A DNA stretch of 31,226 bases from Eubacterium sp. (GCA_023663915.1 JAMPGN010000019.1:1-31226), one strand, 5' to 3'. Counted from the first letter of the stretch, positions 1 through 8,506 are shown. A program made the numbers and translations. Notes: a model not told the origin generated them from the sequence alone.

Positions 1-1155
1 CTTGGAGATCGTGTCTGCGGACAACTGGCATCTGCCGTCTGCGCTTACATAACCGGTGGAGTCTGTGTCAGCCTGCAGTGTTACGTTCGCGCCCTTGAAG
101 GAGCCGTCTACCACGGAATTTAAGGCACGCTCTACGTTTAAGTGCATTACTTTCAGAGCGGATGTCAGAACAACATTGGAGTCGCCGTTTGCGCCGTCGT
201 CGTACTGGTCTACGTCACAGCCGATGAACTGTACGCCCTCCGCCTCCTTGACTGCTGTCAGCACACCGTTACCGGAAGCGCCTGCCGCAACGAAGATGAT
301 ATCAACGCCCTCTGCAATCAGCGCGTTGCCTACCACCTTGCCGGTTGCCTCGTCAGCGAAAGAACCGATATAGTTACCGCCTACGTTTGCGCCGGTTACG
401 TCGGTACCTGCATAGGAAGCGAGTTCTACGATCTCAACATCTGTGCCTTCGGTTTCGTTGGCATATTTCACACCGCACTCGAAGCCGTACTGATAGTTTA
501 CGTTGGAAGGATAGGCAATACCGTTGACAACAGCAACCTTGCCGGATGTTGTCTCAAGGGCTGCAGCCATACCTGCGAAGAAACCGGACTCCTGCTCCGC
601 AAAGCACATAGCATAGATGTTGTCGATCTCTACTTCGTTGCCCTCTGCATCGGACGGGAAAGAGTCAACGAGAACGAACTTAACGTCGGGGTTTTCCTCC
701 GCGATGGTCGAGATGCCTGCAAATTGGAAGCCGCAGCATACGATCACGTCGTAGTCTGCAACAACGTCAGCAACTGCCTGTACTGCTGCAGTCACATCGC
801 CTGTCGTCTCCTGTACCGGAGTTACGGTGCAGTCGGGATGGCTTTCGATAAATGTCTGGATACCGTTGTAGTTGTCTTCATTAAAAGAACCGTCGTCCAC
901 GCCGGAAGGACTGCTGACAATCGCGATCTTTAATGCTGCGCCGTCGGCGCTTTCTGACTCAGCCGGAGCCTCGGTCTCTTCGGCTGTATCCGCCTCGGTC
1001 TCGGCAGGAGCTTCCGCCGCAACGTTATCCTCCGTGTCTGTTGCTGCATCTTCTGCTGCTGCATCTGTGGAAGGCTGAGCGTTATCGGAACCGCAGCCAA
1101 TCAAAGAAAGAGCCAGAACAGAAGAAAGGATCAGTGCTAATACTTTCTTTTTCAT
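1..1155 (-). CDS. BMP/PnrA-family substrate-binding lipoprotein (3' end cut by window edge)
   Basis: The minus frame starting at the ATG at 1153-1155 stays open for 385 codons to the window edge. It begins with a lipoprotein signal (MKKKV, hydrophobic stretch, then SLIGC with the lipidated Cys at residue 21). An Ala/Glu/Thr-rich linker of about 40 residues follows, and then the type 1 periplasmic-binding fold (start KIAIVSSPSGVDDGSFNE, later IYAMCFAEQESGFFAGMAA and IIFVAAGASGNGVL). This pattern is that of Bmp/PnrA proteins, which bind purine nucleosides or related ligands for an ABC importer. The family is about 340-380 residues long, so only a short C-terminal piece should be missing. The ribosome binding site is GAGAGGAG, 7 bases before the ATG. 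The importer's ATPase and permeases would be expected beyond the left edge. Ligand specificity cannot be read from the sequence. Confidence 0.88.
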   Translation of the reverse strand, partial: MKKKVLALILSSVLALSLIGCGSDNAQPSTDAAAEDAATDTEDNVAAEAPAETEADTAEETEAPAESESADGAALKIAIVSSPSGVDDGSFNEDNYNGIQTFIESHPDCTVTPVQETTGDVTAAVQAVADVVADYDVIVCCGFQFAGISTIAEENPDVKFVLVDSFPSDAEGNEVEIDNIYAMCFAEQESGFFAGMAAALETTSGKVAVVNGIAYPSNVNYQYGFECGVKYANETEGTDVEIVELASYAGTDVTGANVGGNYIGSFADEATGKVVGNALIAEGVDIIFVAAGASGNGVLTAVKEAEGVQFIGCDVDQYDDGANGDSNVVLTSALKVMHLNVERALNSVVDGSFKGANVTLQADTDSTGYVSADGRCQLSADTISK

Positions 1156-1297
1156 AATAATCTCCTCTCTATGTGTGAGTATGTGAGGCATGTCCAAATC
1201 TGAAAAGCAGTGCCCAAAATAGGCAGTTCATGCGCATGACCTTTGAAAAGATGCTGCGCATATGCTTTTTTAGAAAAACATGCTTTGATATCTTAAT

Positions 1298-1326
1298 ATA
1301 TTAGCATTACCGTCCCATAAAAGCAA
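1298..1326 (-). promoter_or_regulatory. Sigma-A-type promoter of the BMP lipoprotein gene
   Basis: On the minus strand TTGCTT (1321-1326) is followed by a 17-base spacer and TAATAT (1298-1303), preceded by TG one base upstream, i.e. an extended -10. Transcription would start near 1290 and give a leader of about 135 bases. The leader contains short self-complementary runs (TGCGCA, ATGCGCAT), but I do not recognise a purine riboswitch core in it. Confidence 0.6.
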
Positions 1327-1392
1327 TTCCTAATTTTTATAAAAGTATGATGGAAAAAGTATAAAACTCTTGTGAAATTTTTGTGTTCGTTA

Positions 1393-1426
1393 TTGACATT
1401 AAAATTTTTTTGAATGATGATATATA
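1393..1426 (+). promoter_or_regulatory. Possible promoter for the ABC exporter pair
   Basis: A perfect TTGACA (1393-1398) is followed by an A/T-rich stretch with GATGATATATA. No hexamer close to TATAAT sits at the ideal 17-base distance; TGATAT at 19 bases is the best candidate. It is the only reasonable sigma-A match upstream of the exporter genes. Together with the BMP promoter it fills this 422-base intergenic region. Confidence 0.3.
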
Positions 1427-1447
1427 GGTGGATGTTTTTCGGAACTA

Positions 1448-1539
1448 AGGAAGCGCTGATTAAATCACCGCTTCCTCAGAGCCACTGGCAGATGCGCACG
1501 GATTTGCAGTGGAATAGGCTGCCTTGCAGCGCAAATCCG
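1448..1539 (+). promoter_or_regulatory. Structured leader with two hairpins upstream of the ABC exporter
   Basis: Hairpin 1: AGGAAGCG (1448-1455) pairs with CGCTTCCT (1469-1476), and inside it TGAT pairs with ATCA across one mismatch. Hairpin 2: CGGATTTGC (1499-1507) pairs perfectly with GCAAATCCG (1531-1539). A competing pairing exists between CCACTG (from about 1482) and CAGTGG (1507-1512), which would break hairpin 2. There is no T-run, so this is not a simple terminator. It could be an attenuation or antibiotic-sensing leader, or a decayed mobile repeat. Confidence 0.4.
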
Positions 1540-1577
1540 GCGGTTTGTAGACAGGAAAGGAGCGTGGTTCATAAATT

Positions 1578-3338
1578 ATGATTAAAACTTTAGCGGCACA
1601 GATCAAAGAATTTAAAAAAGCATCTGTTTTGACACCGGTCTTCATGGTATTGGAGGTCGTATTTGAGACGCTGATCCCGTTAATGATGGCATCAATCATC
1701 GATGAGGGCGTGGAAGCGGGGAATATGCGTCATATTTACCTAGTGGGAGGGTTTATGATTGCAGCGGCGCTGTGCGGACTGTTCTGCGGCGTCATGGGCG
1801 GCAAGTTCGGTGCAAGGGCATCGACTGGATTCGCCCGCAACCTGCGGCAGGCGATGTTTGACAACATACAGACATTTTCCTTTTCCAATCTGGATAAGTT
1901 CAGCACGGCAGGGCTGGTGACACGTATGACGACGGACGTAACGAACGTACAGCAGGCATACCAGATGCTTCTGCGCATCTGCTTCCGTGCGCCGATCAGC
2001 ATGATCTGCGCGATGTCGATGGCGTTTTTCATCAATGCGCGGCTCGCCTCGGTATATATGGTGGCGCTTGTTCTGCTGGCGATCGTACTTTTCTTCATCA
2101 TTAAAAGGGCGATGAAATATTTTCAGATGGCATTCCCGAAGTATGATGAACTCAATGCTTCCGTGCAGGAGAACGTCAGCGCAATCCGCGTGGTCAAAGC
2201 TTACGTCAGAGAGGAGCACGAGACTTCCAAATTAAAAAGGGCAAGCCAGGCGATCTACGATATCTTCTTAAAAGCGGAGAAAAACGTAGTCTTAAATATG
2301 CCGGTTATGCAGTTTACGGTATATACCTGTATTCTGTTGATTAGTTGGATGGGTGCGAAGATGATCGTGCAGAGCGAACTGACCACCGGCGAATTGATGA
2401 GTCTGATGACTTACTGCATGAATATCTTAATGAGTCTGATGATGGTTGCGATGATCTTCGTCATGATGAGTATGAGTATCGCCAGCGCAAGGCGTATCAG
2501 TGAAGTGTTAAATGAAAAGAGTGATCTGACCAATCCGGATAATCCGATCTATGATGTACCGAATGGCGGAATCGAGTTCCGGAATGTGGACTTTTCTTAT
2601 TATAAGGACGATATAGATGGAGAAAAGGCGGTACTGCGCGATATCAACCTAAAGATTGCGGCGGGGGAGACCGTGGGAATCCTCGGCGGAACCGGCAGTT
2701 CCAAGACGAGTCTGGTCAATCTTATCAGCCGTCTGTACGATGTGTCCAAAGGCTCTGTCATGGTAGGTGGTCACGATGTGCGGGAGTATGATATGGATAG
2801 CCTGCGCAACCAAGTGGCGGTAGTGCTGCAGAAAAACGTGCTTTTTTCGGGAACGATCTTAGACAATTTAAGATGGGGCGACGAGAATGCGACGGAAGAA
2901 GAGTGCAAAAGAGTATGCCGTCTCGCTTGCGCAGACGAATTTATCGAGAAGATGCCGGAAGGCTATCACACCTACATAGAACAGGGCGGAACCAATGTGT
3001 CCGGCGGGCAGAAACAGCGTCTTTGTATTGCGCGTGCGCTTCTTAAGAAGCCTAAAGTGTTAATCTTGGACGACAGCACCAGTGCGGTAGATACGGCGAC
3101 AGATGCCAGAATACGGAAGGCTTTTGCGGAGGAGATTCCGGAGACGACGAAGTTAATCATAGCGCAACGTGTATCCAGCGTGCAGAATGCCGATCATATC
3201 ATCGTGATGGAAGACGGCAGGATCGATGGGTATGGAACGCATGAAGAATTGCTTAAGAACAATGAAATTTATCGTGAAGTATATGAATCCCAGACCAGCG
3301 GCGGCGGGGATTTCGATGAAAAGGCAGGTGAAGAGTAA
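1578..3338 (+). CDS. ABC exporter half-transporter with degenerate nucleotide-binding site
   Basis: This 586-residue protein has a six-helix type IV exporter domain (about 15-300) fused to an ATPase domain (about 345-575). The ATP site carries substitutions typical of the inactive half of a heterodimer. Walker A reads GGTGSSKT (370-377, Ser for the last Gly). The residue after the Walker B Asp is Asp499 instead of Glu, in LILDDSTSAVD. The switch His is Gln530, in IIAQR. The signature VSGGQ is intact. With the next gene it should form a BmrCD/LmrCD/TM287-288-like efflux pump in the cytoplasmic membrane, exporting drugs, lipids or peptides. The AGGAG nearest the start lies 15 bases before the ATG, which is unusually far, and an in-frame TAA two codons upstream fixes this start. 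Confidence 0.93.
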   Translation: MIKTLAAQIKEFKKASVLTPVFMVLEVVFETLIPLMMASIIDEGVEAGNMRHIYLVGGFMIAAALCGLFCGVMGGKFGARASTGFARNLRQAMFDNIQTFSFSNLDKFSTAGLVTRMTTDVTNVQQAYQMLLRICFRAPISMICAMSMAFFINARLASVYMVALVLLAIVLFFIIKRAMKYFQMAFPKYDELNASVQENVSAIRVVKAYVREEHETSKLKRASQAIYDIFLKAEKNVVLNMPVMQFTVYTCILLISWMGAKMIVQSELTTGELMSLMTYCMNILMSLMMVAMIFVMMSMSIASARRISEVLNEKSDLTNPDNPIYDVPNGGIEFRNVDFSYYKDDIDGEKAVLRDINLKIAAGETVGILGGTGSSKTSLVNLISRLYDVSKGSVMVGGHDVREYDMDSLRNQVAVVLQKNVLFSGTILDNLRWGDENATEEECKRVCRLACADEFIEKMPEGYHTYIEQGGTNVSGGQKQRLCIARALLKKPKVLILDDSTSAVDTATDARIRKAFAEEIPETTKLIIAQRVSSVQNADHIIVMEDGRIDGYGTHEELLKNNEIYREVYESQTSGGGDFDEKAGEE

Positions 3339-5239
3339 TGCCGGGACCGATGAGAGGCAGGATGCCGAAAGGAAAGAGAATAGAAAATCCGGGGAAAGTG
3401 TTTAAGAGATTAATGAAATATGTGGCGAAAAGCTACGCTCCCCATCTGGTGATCGTCGCAGTGATGATCCTTGTCAGCGTGCTGGCGAATGTGCAGGGAA
3501 CCATGTTTATCCAGAGCCTGATCGACGATTATATTACACCGATGCTGACGGCGGATGTGCCGGATTATCACCCGCTCGCTATGGCGATTATGAGGGTGGC
3601 AGGGTTTTATGTGATCGGCGTTGTGGCGGCTTATGCGTACAACCGTATCATGATCAACGTGACGCAGGGCGTTCTTAGGAATCTGCGTAACGATTTATTT
3701 GAGCATATGGAGACGTTACCCATCAAATATTTTGATACCCATTCCCATGGTGATATCATGTCCGTGTATACGAATGATACGGACACCATCAGGCAGATGG
3801 TCAGCCAGAGTATGCCGCAGGTGTTCAACAGCGCGATCACCATTGTCAGCGTGTTTATCAGTATGGTTATTTTGAGTGTGCCTCTTACGCTGGTAACACT
3901 TGTTATGATTGCCATTATGCTCGTTGTTACCAAGAAGACAGCAGGTTTGAGCGGACGTTACTTCTTACAACAGCAGAAAGACCTAGGCAAGGTCAACGGA
4001 TTTATTGAGGAAATGATGGAAGGACAGAAGGTTGTCAAGGTCTTCTGCCATGAGGAGCAGAATATCGCGCAGTTTAAAGAACTTAACGATAATCTCTATA
4101 ACAGTGCGGACCGCGCCAACTATCTGGTCAATATCGTTGGACCGGTCAACATGCAGATTGGCAATGTAAGTTATGTGATCTGTGCGATCGTGGGCGGTGC
4201 ATTGGCGCTGTCAGGCATTTCAGGTCTGACATTAGGCGAACTCGCAAGCTTCTTAACGTTCAATAAGAGCTTCAACGGACCGATCAACCAGGTGAGCCAG
4301 CAGTTTAACTCCATCGTCATGGCGATGGCAGGTGCGGAGCGAATCTTCAAGATGATGGACGAGACACCGGAGATGGACGAGGGCTATGTGACGCTCGTCA
4401 ATGTCAAAGAAGAGGGCGGCAAATTGGTGGAATGTCCAGGGCGTACAGGACGCTGGGCGTGGAGGCATGAGCATCAGGCGACCCATGCCGTAGACTATGT
4501 GGAGTTGAAAGGCGATGTGGTGTTTGATGGCGTGGATTTTGGCTATAATGATGACAAGATCGTACTGCATGACGTGAAATTGTATGCGGAACCGGGACAG
4601 AAGATCGCGTTTGTCGGTTCTACTGGTGCCGGTAAGACGACGATTACGAATCTGATCAACCGTTTCTATGATATACAGGACGGTAAGATCCGCTATGATG
4701 GAATCAATGTGAATAAGATTAAGAAGGCGGATCTACGGCGGTCTCTTGGCATTGTATTGCAGGATACGCATCTTTTTACGGGGACAGTTAAAGATAACAT
4801 ACGTTATGGTAAATTGGATGCTACCGATTCGGAAGTCATGGCGGCAGCGAAACTCGCCAATGCGGACGGTTTTATCCGACACCTTCCGGAAGGGTATGAC
4901 ACGGTGCTGACGGGTGACGGTGCAAACTTAAGCCAGGGACAGCGTCAGCTTCTTGCCATTGCACGTGCGGCGATTGCCGATCCGCCAGTGCTGATCTTAG
5001 ACGAGGCGACCAGCTCCATCGATACCCGTACCGAGCGCATCGTGCAGAGCGGTATGGATAAGCTGATGAGCGGCAGGACGACGTTTGTGATTGCCCATAG
5101 GCTTTCTACCGTCAAAAATTCAGACTGCATCATGGTATTAGAGCAGGGAAGAATCATCGAGCGAGGCACGCATGAGCAGTTGATCGACGAGAAAGGAAAG
5201 TATTATCAGTTGTATACGGGAAATGCGATTGCGACGTAA
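3338..5239 (+). CDS. ABC exporter half-transporter with canonical ATP site
   Basis: This 633-residue protein is the partner of the preceding gene and overlaps its stop codon (TAATG). It has a six-helix exporter domain (about 30-330), a linker of about 50 residues that is longer than usual (contains GRTGRWAWRHEH), and an ATPase domain (about 390-625). Walker A is GSTGAGKT (427-434), the signature is LSQGQ (531-535), Walker B is LILDEATSSID with catalytic Glu556, and the switch is His587 (IAHRLST). In heterodimeric exporters the consensus ATP site combines this Walker A/B with the partner's signature. The substrate is unknown. No MarR-type regulator lies next to the pair. Confidence 0.94.
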   Translation: MPGPMRGRMPKGKRIENPGKVFKRLMKYVAKSYAPHLVIVAVMILVSVLANVQGTMFIQSLIDDYITPMLTADVPDYHPLAMAIMRVAGFYVIGVVAAYAYNRIMINVTQGVLRNLRNDLFEHMETLPIKYFDTHSHGDIMSVYTNDTDTIRQMVSQSMPQVFNSAITIVSVFISMVILSVPLTLVTLVMIAIMLVVTKKTAGLSGRYFLQQQKDLGKVNGFIEEMMEGQKVVKVFCHEEQNIAQFKELNDNLYNSADRANYLVNIVGPVNMQIGNVSYVICAIVGGALALSGISGLTLGELASFLTFNKSFNGPINQVSQQFNSIVMAMAGAERIFKMMDETPEMDEGYVTLVNVKEEGGKLVECPGRTGRWAWRHEHQATHAVDYVELKGDVVFDGVDFGYNDDKIVLHDVKLYAEPGQKIAFVGSTGAGKTTITNLINRFYDIQDGKIRYDGINVNKIKKADLRRSLGIVLQDTHLFTGTVKDNIRYGKLDATDSEVMAAAKLANADGFIRHLPEGYDTVLTGDGANLSQGQRQLLAIARAAIADPPVLILDEATSSIDTRTERIVQSGMDKLMSGRTTFVIAHRLSTVKNSDCIMVLEQGRIIERGTHEQLIDEKGKYYQLYTGNAIAT

Positions 5240-5314
5240 ACACAGCATTTCGGGATAGAGGATAATGAATTTGATCGATAAGATATATCGTGAGTGAGAG
5301 CGTGAAAAGCATAG

Positions 5315-5361
5315 AAAAGCAGCCCCGGATTTCGTATCAAAACAGAAAGAGGGCTGCTTTT
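5315..5361. terminator. Bidirectional terminator between exporter operon and Rpn relic
   Basis: AAAAGCAGCCC (5315-5325) pairs perfectly over 11 bases with GGGCTGCTTTT (5351-5361) around a 25-base loop. The T-run at the 3' side, mirrored by the A-run on the other strand, suits termination of both convergent units. Confidence 0.6.
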
Positions 5362-5364
5362 GTG

Positions 5365-5896
5365 CTACTGATTTAGATTATGTCGGATGGTATCGATTAA
5401 ATTCTGTTCGCAGCCTGTATACAGCCGTATGTTTTCATCAGACATATCGTGGCGGAGCATATTCTCAACAATATCTTTTAGGGTATTGGCAGTTCCTTGC
5501 TGGATACCCTGTTCCAGTCCCAATTCTTTGCCGTGTTCTATTCCGATTTCAAGAATATTCATCTTTACAGCCTCCCATTCTTCTGACTGTTTTACTTCCT
5601 GCACGATTCTGTCTAAATCCAGAATGCGTTCATCCTGTACTGTTATGTTAGGATTATCTCGTGTGGAATATTTCATGTATTGAAGCAGGCTGACCGGATT
5701 TGTTCAGAATGACCTGTTCAGCCTTCACTTCTTTCAGCTTTAAATCGGATTCGTCCAGTATGATACTGAGAACATCTTCATAAGCCTCTTTCACCTTCAT
5801 GACCGACATGAAAAGTGCAAAATCACTTAGGTTAAGCGGATAGTCTTCGGGTAATACAGCCTGTGTGTCTGGCATTACTACATTTTCGTGTTGCAT
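5365..5896 (-). pseudogene. Rpn-family (PD-(D/E)XK) recombination-promoting nuclease/putative transposase, internally deleted
   Basis: Two minus-strand frames join in the order of one protein. The first (5896 to 5654) carries the family N-terminus MKVKEAYEDVLSIILDESD...VILNKSG. The second (from about 5694 to 5365) carries the C-terminal part VSLLQYMKYST...ITVQDERILDLDRIV and the Gly/Glu/Gln-rich helical tail. Members of this family are about 280-330 residues long and have the nuclease core between these blocks. Here the core is absent and the frames switch near 5694-5700, so an out-of-frame deletion of several hundred bases is inferred. The product cannot be an active nuclease. The N-terminal start has a good AGAGAGGAT site. 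Confidence 0.75.
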
Positions 5897-5900
5897 GGTT

Positions 5901-5933
5901 TATCCTCTCTTTCTTGGTATGACAGAGAGGATA
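5901..5933 (-). promoter_or_regulatory. Inverted repeat that can hide the Rpn ribosome binding site
   Basis: On the minus strand TATCCTCTCT pairs perfectly over 10 bases with AGAGAGGATA, which is the ribosome binding site of the Rpn relic (ATG at 5896). Read-through transcripts would fold the site away. Such start-occluding hairpins are known for transposase genes and limit expression from outside promoters. Confidence 0.5.
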
Positions 5934-5983
5934 CCTGCAATGTGCCCTCCCTGCGGTTATTTGGTTGTAAGCAAGGAGTTCCG

Positions 5984-6071
5984 GCAGAGATTACTCTGCA
6001 TAGATACGGGCTTCCCACGGGCTTTCCGTTCCCGTGTAAAGAAGAAGTCCGGGATTTATGAAATAAATCCT
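5984..6071. other. Cluster of small hairpins in the gap between Rpn relic and ABC-2 permease
   Basis: The gap from 5897 to 6224 holds no convincing gene. Three perfect short palindromes follow each other: GCAGAG-ATTA-CTCTGC (5984-5999), CACGGG with CCCGTG (6016-6036), and GGATTTA-TGAAA-TAAATCC (6053-6071). The pattern recalls the folded ends of IS200/IS605-type elements or a small structured RNA, but nothing identifies it. The remainder (6072-6224) is A/T-rich with an ATTGCA/TGCAAT pair and no clear terminator. Confidence 0.3.
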
Positions 6072-6224
6072 GTAAGATACCGTAAGAATCTCAGATTTGT
6101 TCTTTGCTTGGAATTATCTTAACACATTCTTTATTTCATTGCAAGATAAACTTAATTATATATATTTTTATGCAATCTGCCAATCCAAGTTTATTGAAAG
6201 AGCCTTTGGCATCCGAATCTGAGG

Positions 6225-7469
6225 TTATATACTTCTTCTGCAATACGTCCGCACTGTCAGCCACAGGAAGACAGGGATCTCCACCGCCGGAACGATCATG
6301 AGAAGCCATGGCGTCCATACGGTGAGAGGACCGACTTTCAAAAACTCAAAATAATATGTCAGAGTATAGAAAAACGCATTACTCCCGCCCAGCGCACCGG
6401 AAGGAAGCAGCACCCGCAGGTAAGCGGCGAGATCGTTGCCGACCATCACATAAAAAAAGGATGGAAACAGACAGAATGCGATCGTCAGTCCGGTGGAAAC
6501 GGTGGTGTTCTTACATGCCGAGGAGAGAAAAAGAACGAAACTTACGCAGGCAAGCAGTGCGATCAGTCCCGCAAACAGAACCAGATTCTGCAGTTGTCCC
6601 ATATTTAAGTTAAGCAGAGTCACCGCCGAGAAGAGTATCTGCATAGAAGTCCGGCGGCTTTCCCATCCAAAAAGACTGTTTGAAATCACGGTGAAGATTG
6701 TCATGCACAGAGCAAAGGTTACAAGACTGATCGTTAAAGCTGATACTATTTTCACAAAGACGAGTGCTCTCCTGCCGTGCTTGGTACTGCGGAGAATGTC
6801 GTCCGCACCTGTCTGATACTCACAGCAGAATAGCGGTGCAGTCAGCATGGCGCACAGGAACATCAGCAGAAAAAGATAAAATCCCTCATACTCAGCCATC
6901 TCCGAGCCATACCCCGGATAATAGTAAAAGGGCATGGATACGTGGTCATACATCTTAGCGGCAATCTGCTGCGCCTGCGGGTTCTTTTTCTGTTCCAATT
7001 TCATCAGGTCAGTAAGATGGATGCGGCACTGTTCATAGAAGTTCCTTGCGTCGTCCTCGGTAATTTCCATATAATCGGGTGCAAGTCCGCTGACGGAGTC
7101 CGCCATGACCTCATGAAGCCTTTGCATATAAGGCGACCATGGAAGGATTTCACTGTTGTACACATTTTGGGGAAAATCACCATAGAAATCCCCATAAATT
7201 GTCAGATTTTCCTGATAAACCTTAAGCCCTGCCGCCATTTTCTCTGCTGTGACCTCTCCGGCGTTCGGACCTTGCAATTCCTTCCGGATAGCGAGTGCCT
7301 CCTTGCCCTTAATCGTGATTTCCTCACCGTTTTCCTCATAAGTATAGCGCACAAAAGTGATCGGTACATATGCCATAAAAACCGATAACACAATCGCCGC
7401 CGCAAGGAAGAGCAGCGTGCTTCTGGTTCGTAAAATTCGTTTCATTTCTTCTTTATATAGTCTTGTCAT
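6225..7469 (-). CDS. ABC-2-type membrane permease
   Basis: This 414-residue integral membrane protein has one hydrophobic helix near residues 17-37. A large extracytoplasmic loop of about 150 residues follows (VRYTYEENGEE onward), then about five helices from residue 195 to the end. That is the layout of ABC-2 permeases such as the YxlG/NatB type. It is the last gene of a minus-strand operon and follows its ATPase after 140 bases containing two strong hairpins. Its likely role is the membrane half of an exporter or membrane-stress transporter driven by the ATPase at 7610-8506. The substrate is unknown. Confidence 0.8.
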   Translation of the reverse strand: MTRLYKEEMKRILRTRSTLLFLAAAIVLSVFMAYVPITFVRYTYEENGEEITIKGKEALAIRKELQGPNAGEVTAEKMAAGLKVYQENLTIYGDFYGDFPQNVYNSEILPWSPYMQRLHEVMADSVSGLAPDYMEITEDDARNFYEQCRIHLTDLMKLEQKKNPQAQQIAAKMYDHVSMPFYYYPGYGSEMAEYEGFYLFLLMFLCAMLTAPLFCCEYQTGADDILRSTKHGRRALVFVKIVSALTISLVTFALCMTIFTVISNSLFGWESRRTSMQILFSAVTLLNLNMGQLQNLVLFAGLIALLACVSFVLFLSSACKNTTVSTGLTIAFCLFPSFFYVMVGNDLAAYLRVLLPSGALGGSNAFFYTLTYYFEFLKVGPLTVWTPWLLMIVPAVEIPVFLWLTVRTYCRRSI

Positions 7470-7528
7470 AATGGGAATATTCCTTTCTTAATATGATATG
7501 CTGCATGGTAAAAATTTCTGGTACAGTA

Positions 7529-7557
7529 GAAAGAATGCAAGTATTATGCATTCTTTC
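7529..7557 (-). repeat. Perfect 11-bp hairpin between ATPase and permease genes
   Basis: GAAAGAATGCA (7529-7539) pairs with TGCATTCTTTC (7547-7557) around 7 bases. There is no long T-run, so it is more likely an RNA-processing or stability element, or a weak attenuator, than a full terminator. Confidence 0.5.
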
Positions 7558-7568
7558 AGACATGATAT

Positions 7569-7609
7569 AGTTGTACTTGGACACCGTATTGTGGTGTCTT
7601 AGTACAACT
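7569..7609 (-). repeat. Second hairpin abutting the ATPase stop codon
   Basis: AGTTGTACT pairs with AGTACAACT and, inside a small internal loop, GACACC pairs with GGTGTC, giving about 15 base pairs. It begins directly at the ATPase stop (7610). With the neighbouring 11-bp hairpin it separates the ATPase and permease reading frames. Confidence 0.5.
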
Positions 7610-8506
7610 TCATGTCTTGGGAAACAGGTATAAGTATAAATCTTCCAGCCTCGGACTCTGCGGCATCGCATTTGGGATATCCGTCTGACTGCCGATATAC
7701 CGCAGACAAATGCTTCCGTCTTCTTCGTTTCGCAGATTGACGATCTGTACTTTGGGGTCGGACTCCCACATACTAAGTTCCTGCGGTGGGATCACTGCTT
7801 GAAATACTTTGCCATGCATCTGGGAAACCAATTCCTGTGTGGTGCCGGTCTGCAGAATCTTGCCATTTTTCATGATCGCATTCTGTGTCGCGATATATTC
7901 CACGTCTGGGACAATGTGCGTAGAGATCAGCACGATCCGGTTTTGAGCAAATTCGGAGAGCAGGTTGCGGAAACGAACGCGCTCCGCCGGATCAAGTCCG
8001 CTGGTGGGTTCGTCCAATACAAGAAATTCGGGATCATTTAGGAGCGCCTGCGCGATTCCGACCCGTCGTTTCATTCCGCCGGAGAGTTTGGTGATTTTTT
8101 TCCTGCGCACGTCGTCCAAGGAAAGTTTGAAAAGCAGTTCCTCAATCCTCTGTTTCGCCTGTGTATCGGTCATGCCTTTGAGCGCAGAGATGTATTCCAG
8201 ATAATGTTGTACGGTAAATTCGGGGTAAAAGCCAAATTCCTGCGGCAGGTATCCGATGATATCCCGATAAGCATCGTCCAGAGTTTCAATGTCTATGCCG
8301 TCATAGCAGATGCGTCCTGAAGTGGGCTTCATAATGCCGCAGACCATGCGCATCAATGTCGTTTTGCCGGAGCCGTTTGCGCCGAGCAGTCCCCATACGC
8401 CGGGCGTAAGATGCAGATTCACATCCTCGACCGCCTTTTTGATGGGCTGGTTCTTATTGATTTTGTCCTTAAAATGTTTGGTTACATGTTCCAATATGAT
8501 TTCCAT
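7610..8506 (-). CDS. ABC transporter ATP-binding protein
   Basis: This 298-residue soluble ATPase couples ATP hydrolysis to the ABC-2 permease encoded downstream. Visible motifs are Walker A GANGSGKTT (about 42-50), the Q-loop YLPQEFGFYPEFT, the signature KLSGGMKRR, Walker B FLVLDEPTSGLDP and the switch ISTHIV. A C-terminal extension of about 80 residues is typical of this exporter class. The start at 8504-8506 is chosen because an excellent GGAGG lies 6 bases upstream. A longer frame would run into the palindromic repeat at 8553-8634, where coding is unlikely. The gene belongs to the ECF sigma operon. Confidence 0.92.
   Translation of the reverse strand: MEIILEHVTKHFKDKINKNQPIKKAVEDVNLHLTPGVWGLLGANGSGKTTLMRMVCGIMKPTSGRICYDGIDIETLDDAYRDIIGYLPQEFGFYPEFTVQHYLEYISALKGMTDTQAKQRIEELLFKLSLDDVRRKKITKLSGGMKRRVGIAQALLNDPEFLVLDEPTSGLDPAERVRFRNLLSEFAQNRIVLISTHIVPDVEYIATQNAIMKNGKILQTGTTQELVSQMHGKVFQAVIPPQELSMWESDPKVQIVNLRNEEDGSICLRYIGSQTDIPNAMPQSPRLEDLYLYLFPKT

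Noticed and set aside
142..933. Long plus-strand frame of 263 codons
   Set aside because: It is antisense to the BMP lipoprotein, whose minus frame has a signal peptide, a ribosome binding site and a recognisable fold.
1156..1297. Purine riboswitch in the leader of the BMP gene
   Set aside because: BMP genes can be riboswitch-controlled, but the conserved purine-aptamer core and its flanking P1 stem are not visible.
1431..1577. T-box leader before the ABC exporter
   Set aside because: The conserved T-box sequence and a terminator/antiterminator pair are absent.
5865..6122. Plus frame with a CPPCG motif, considered as a TnpB zinc-finger remnant
   Set aside because: Only one CxxC pair, no RuvC-like residues, and overlap with the hairpin cluster; no support beyond a chance motif.
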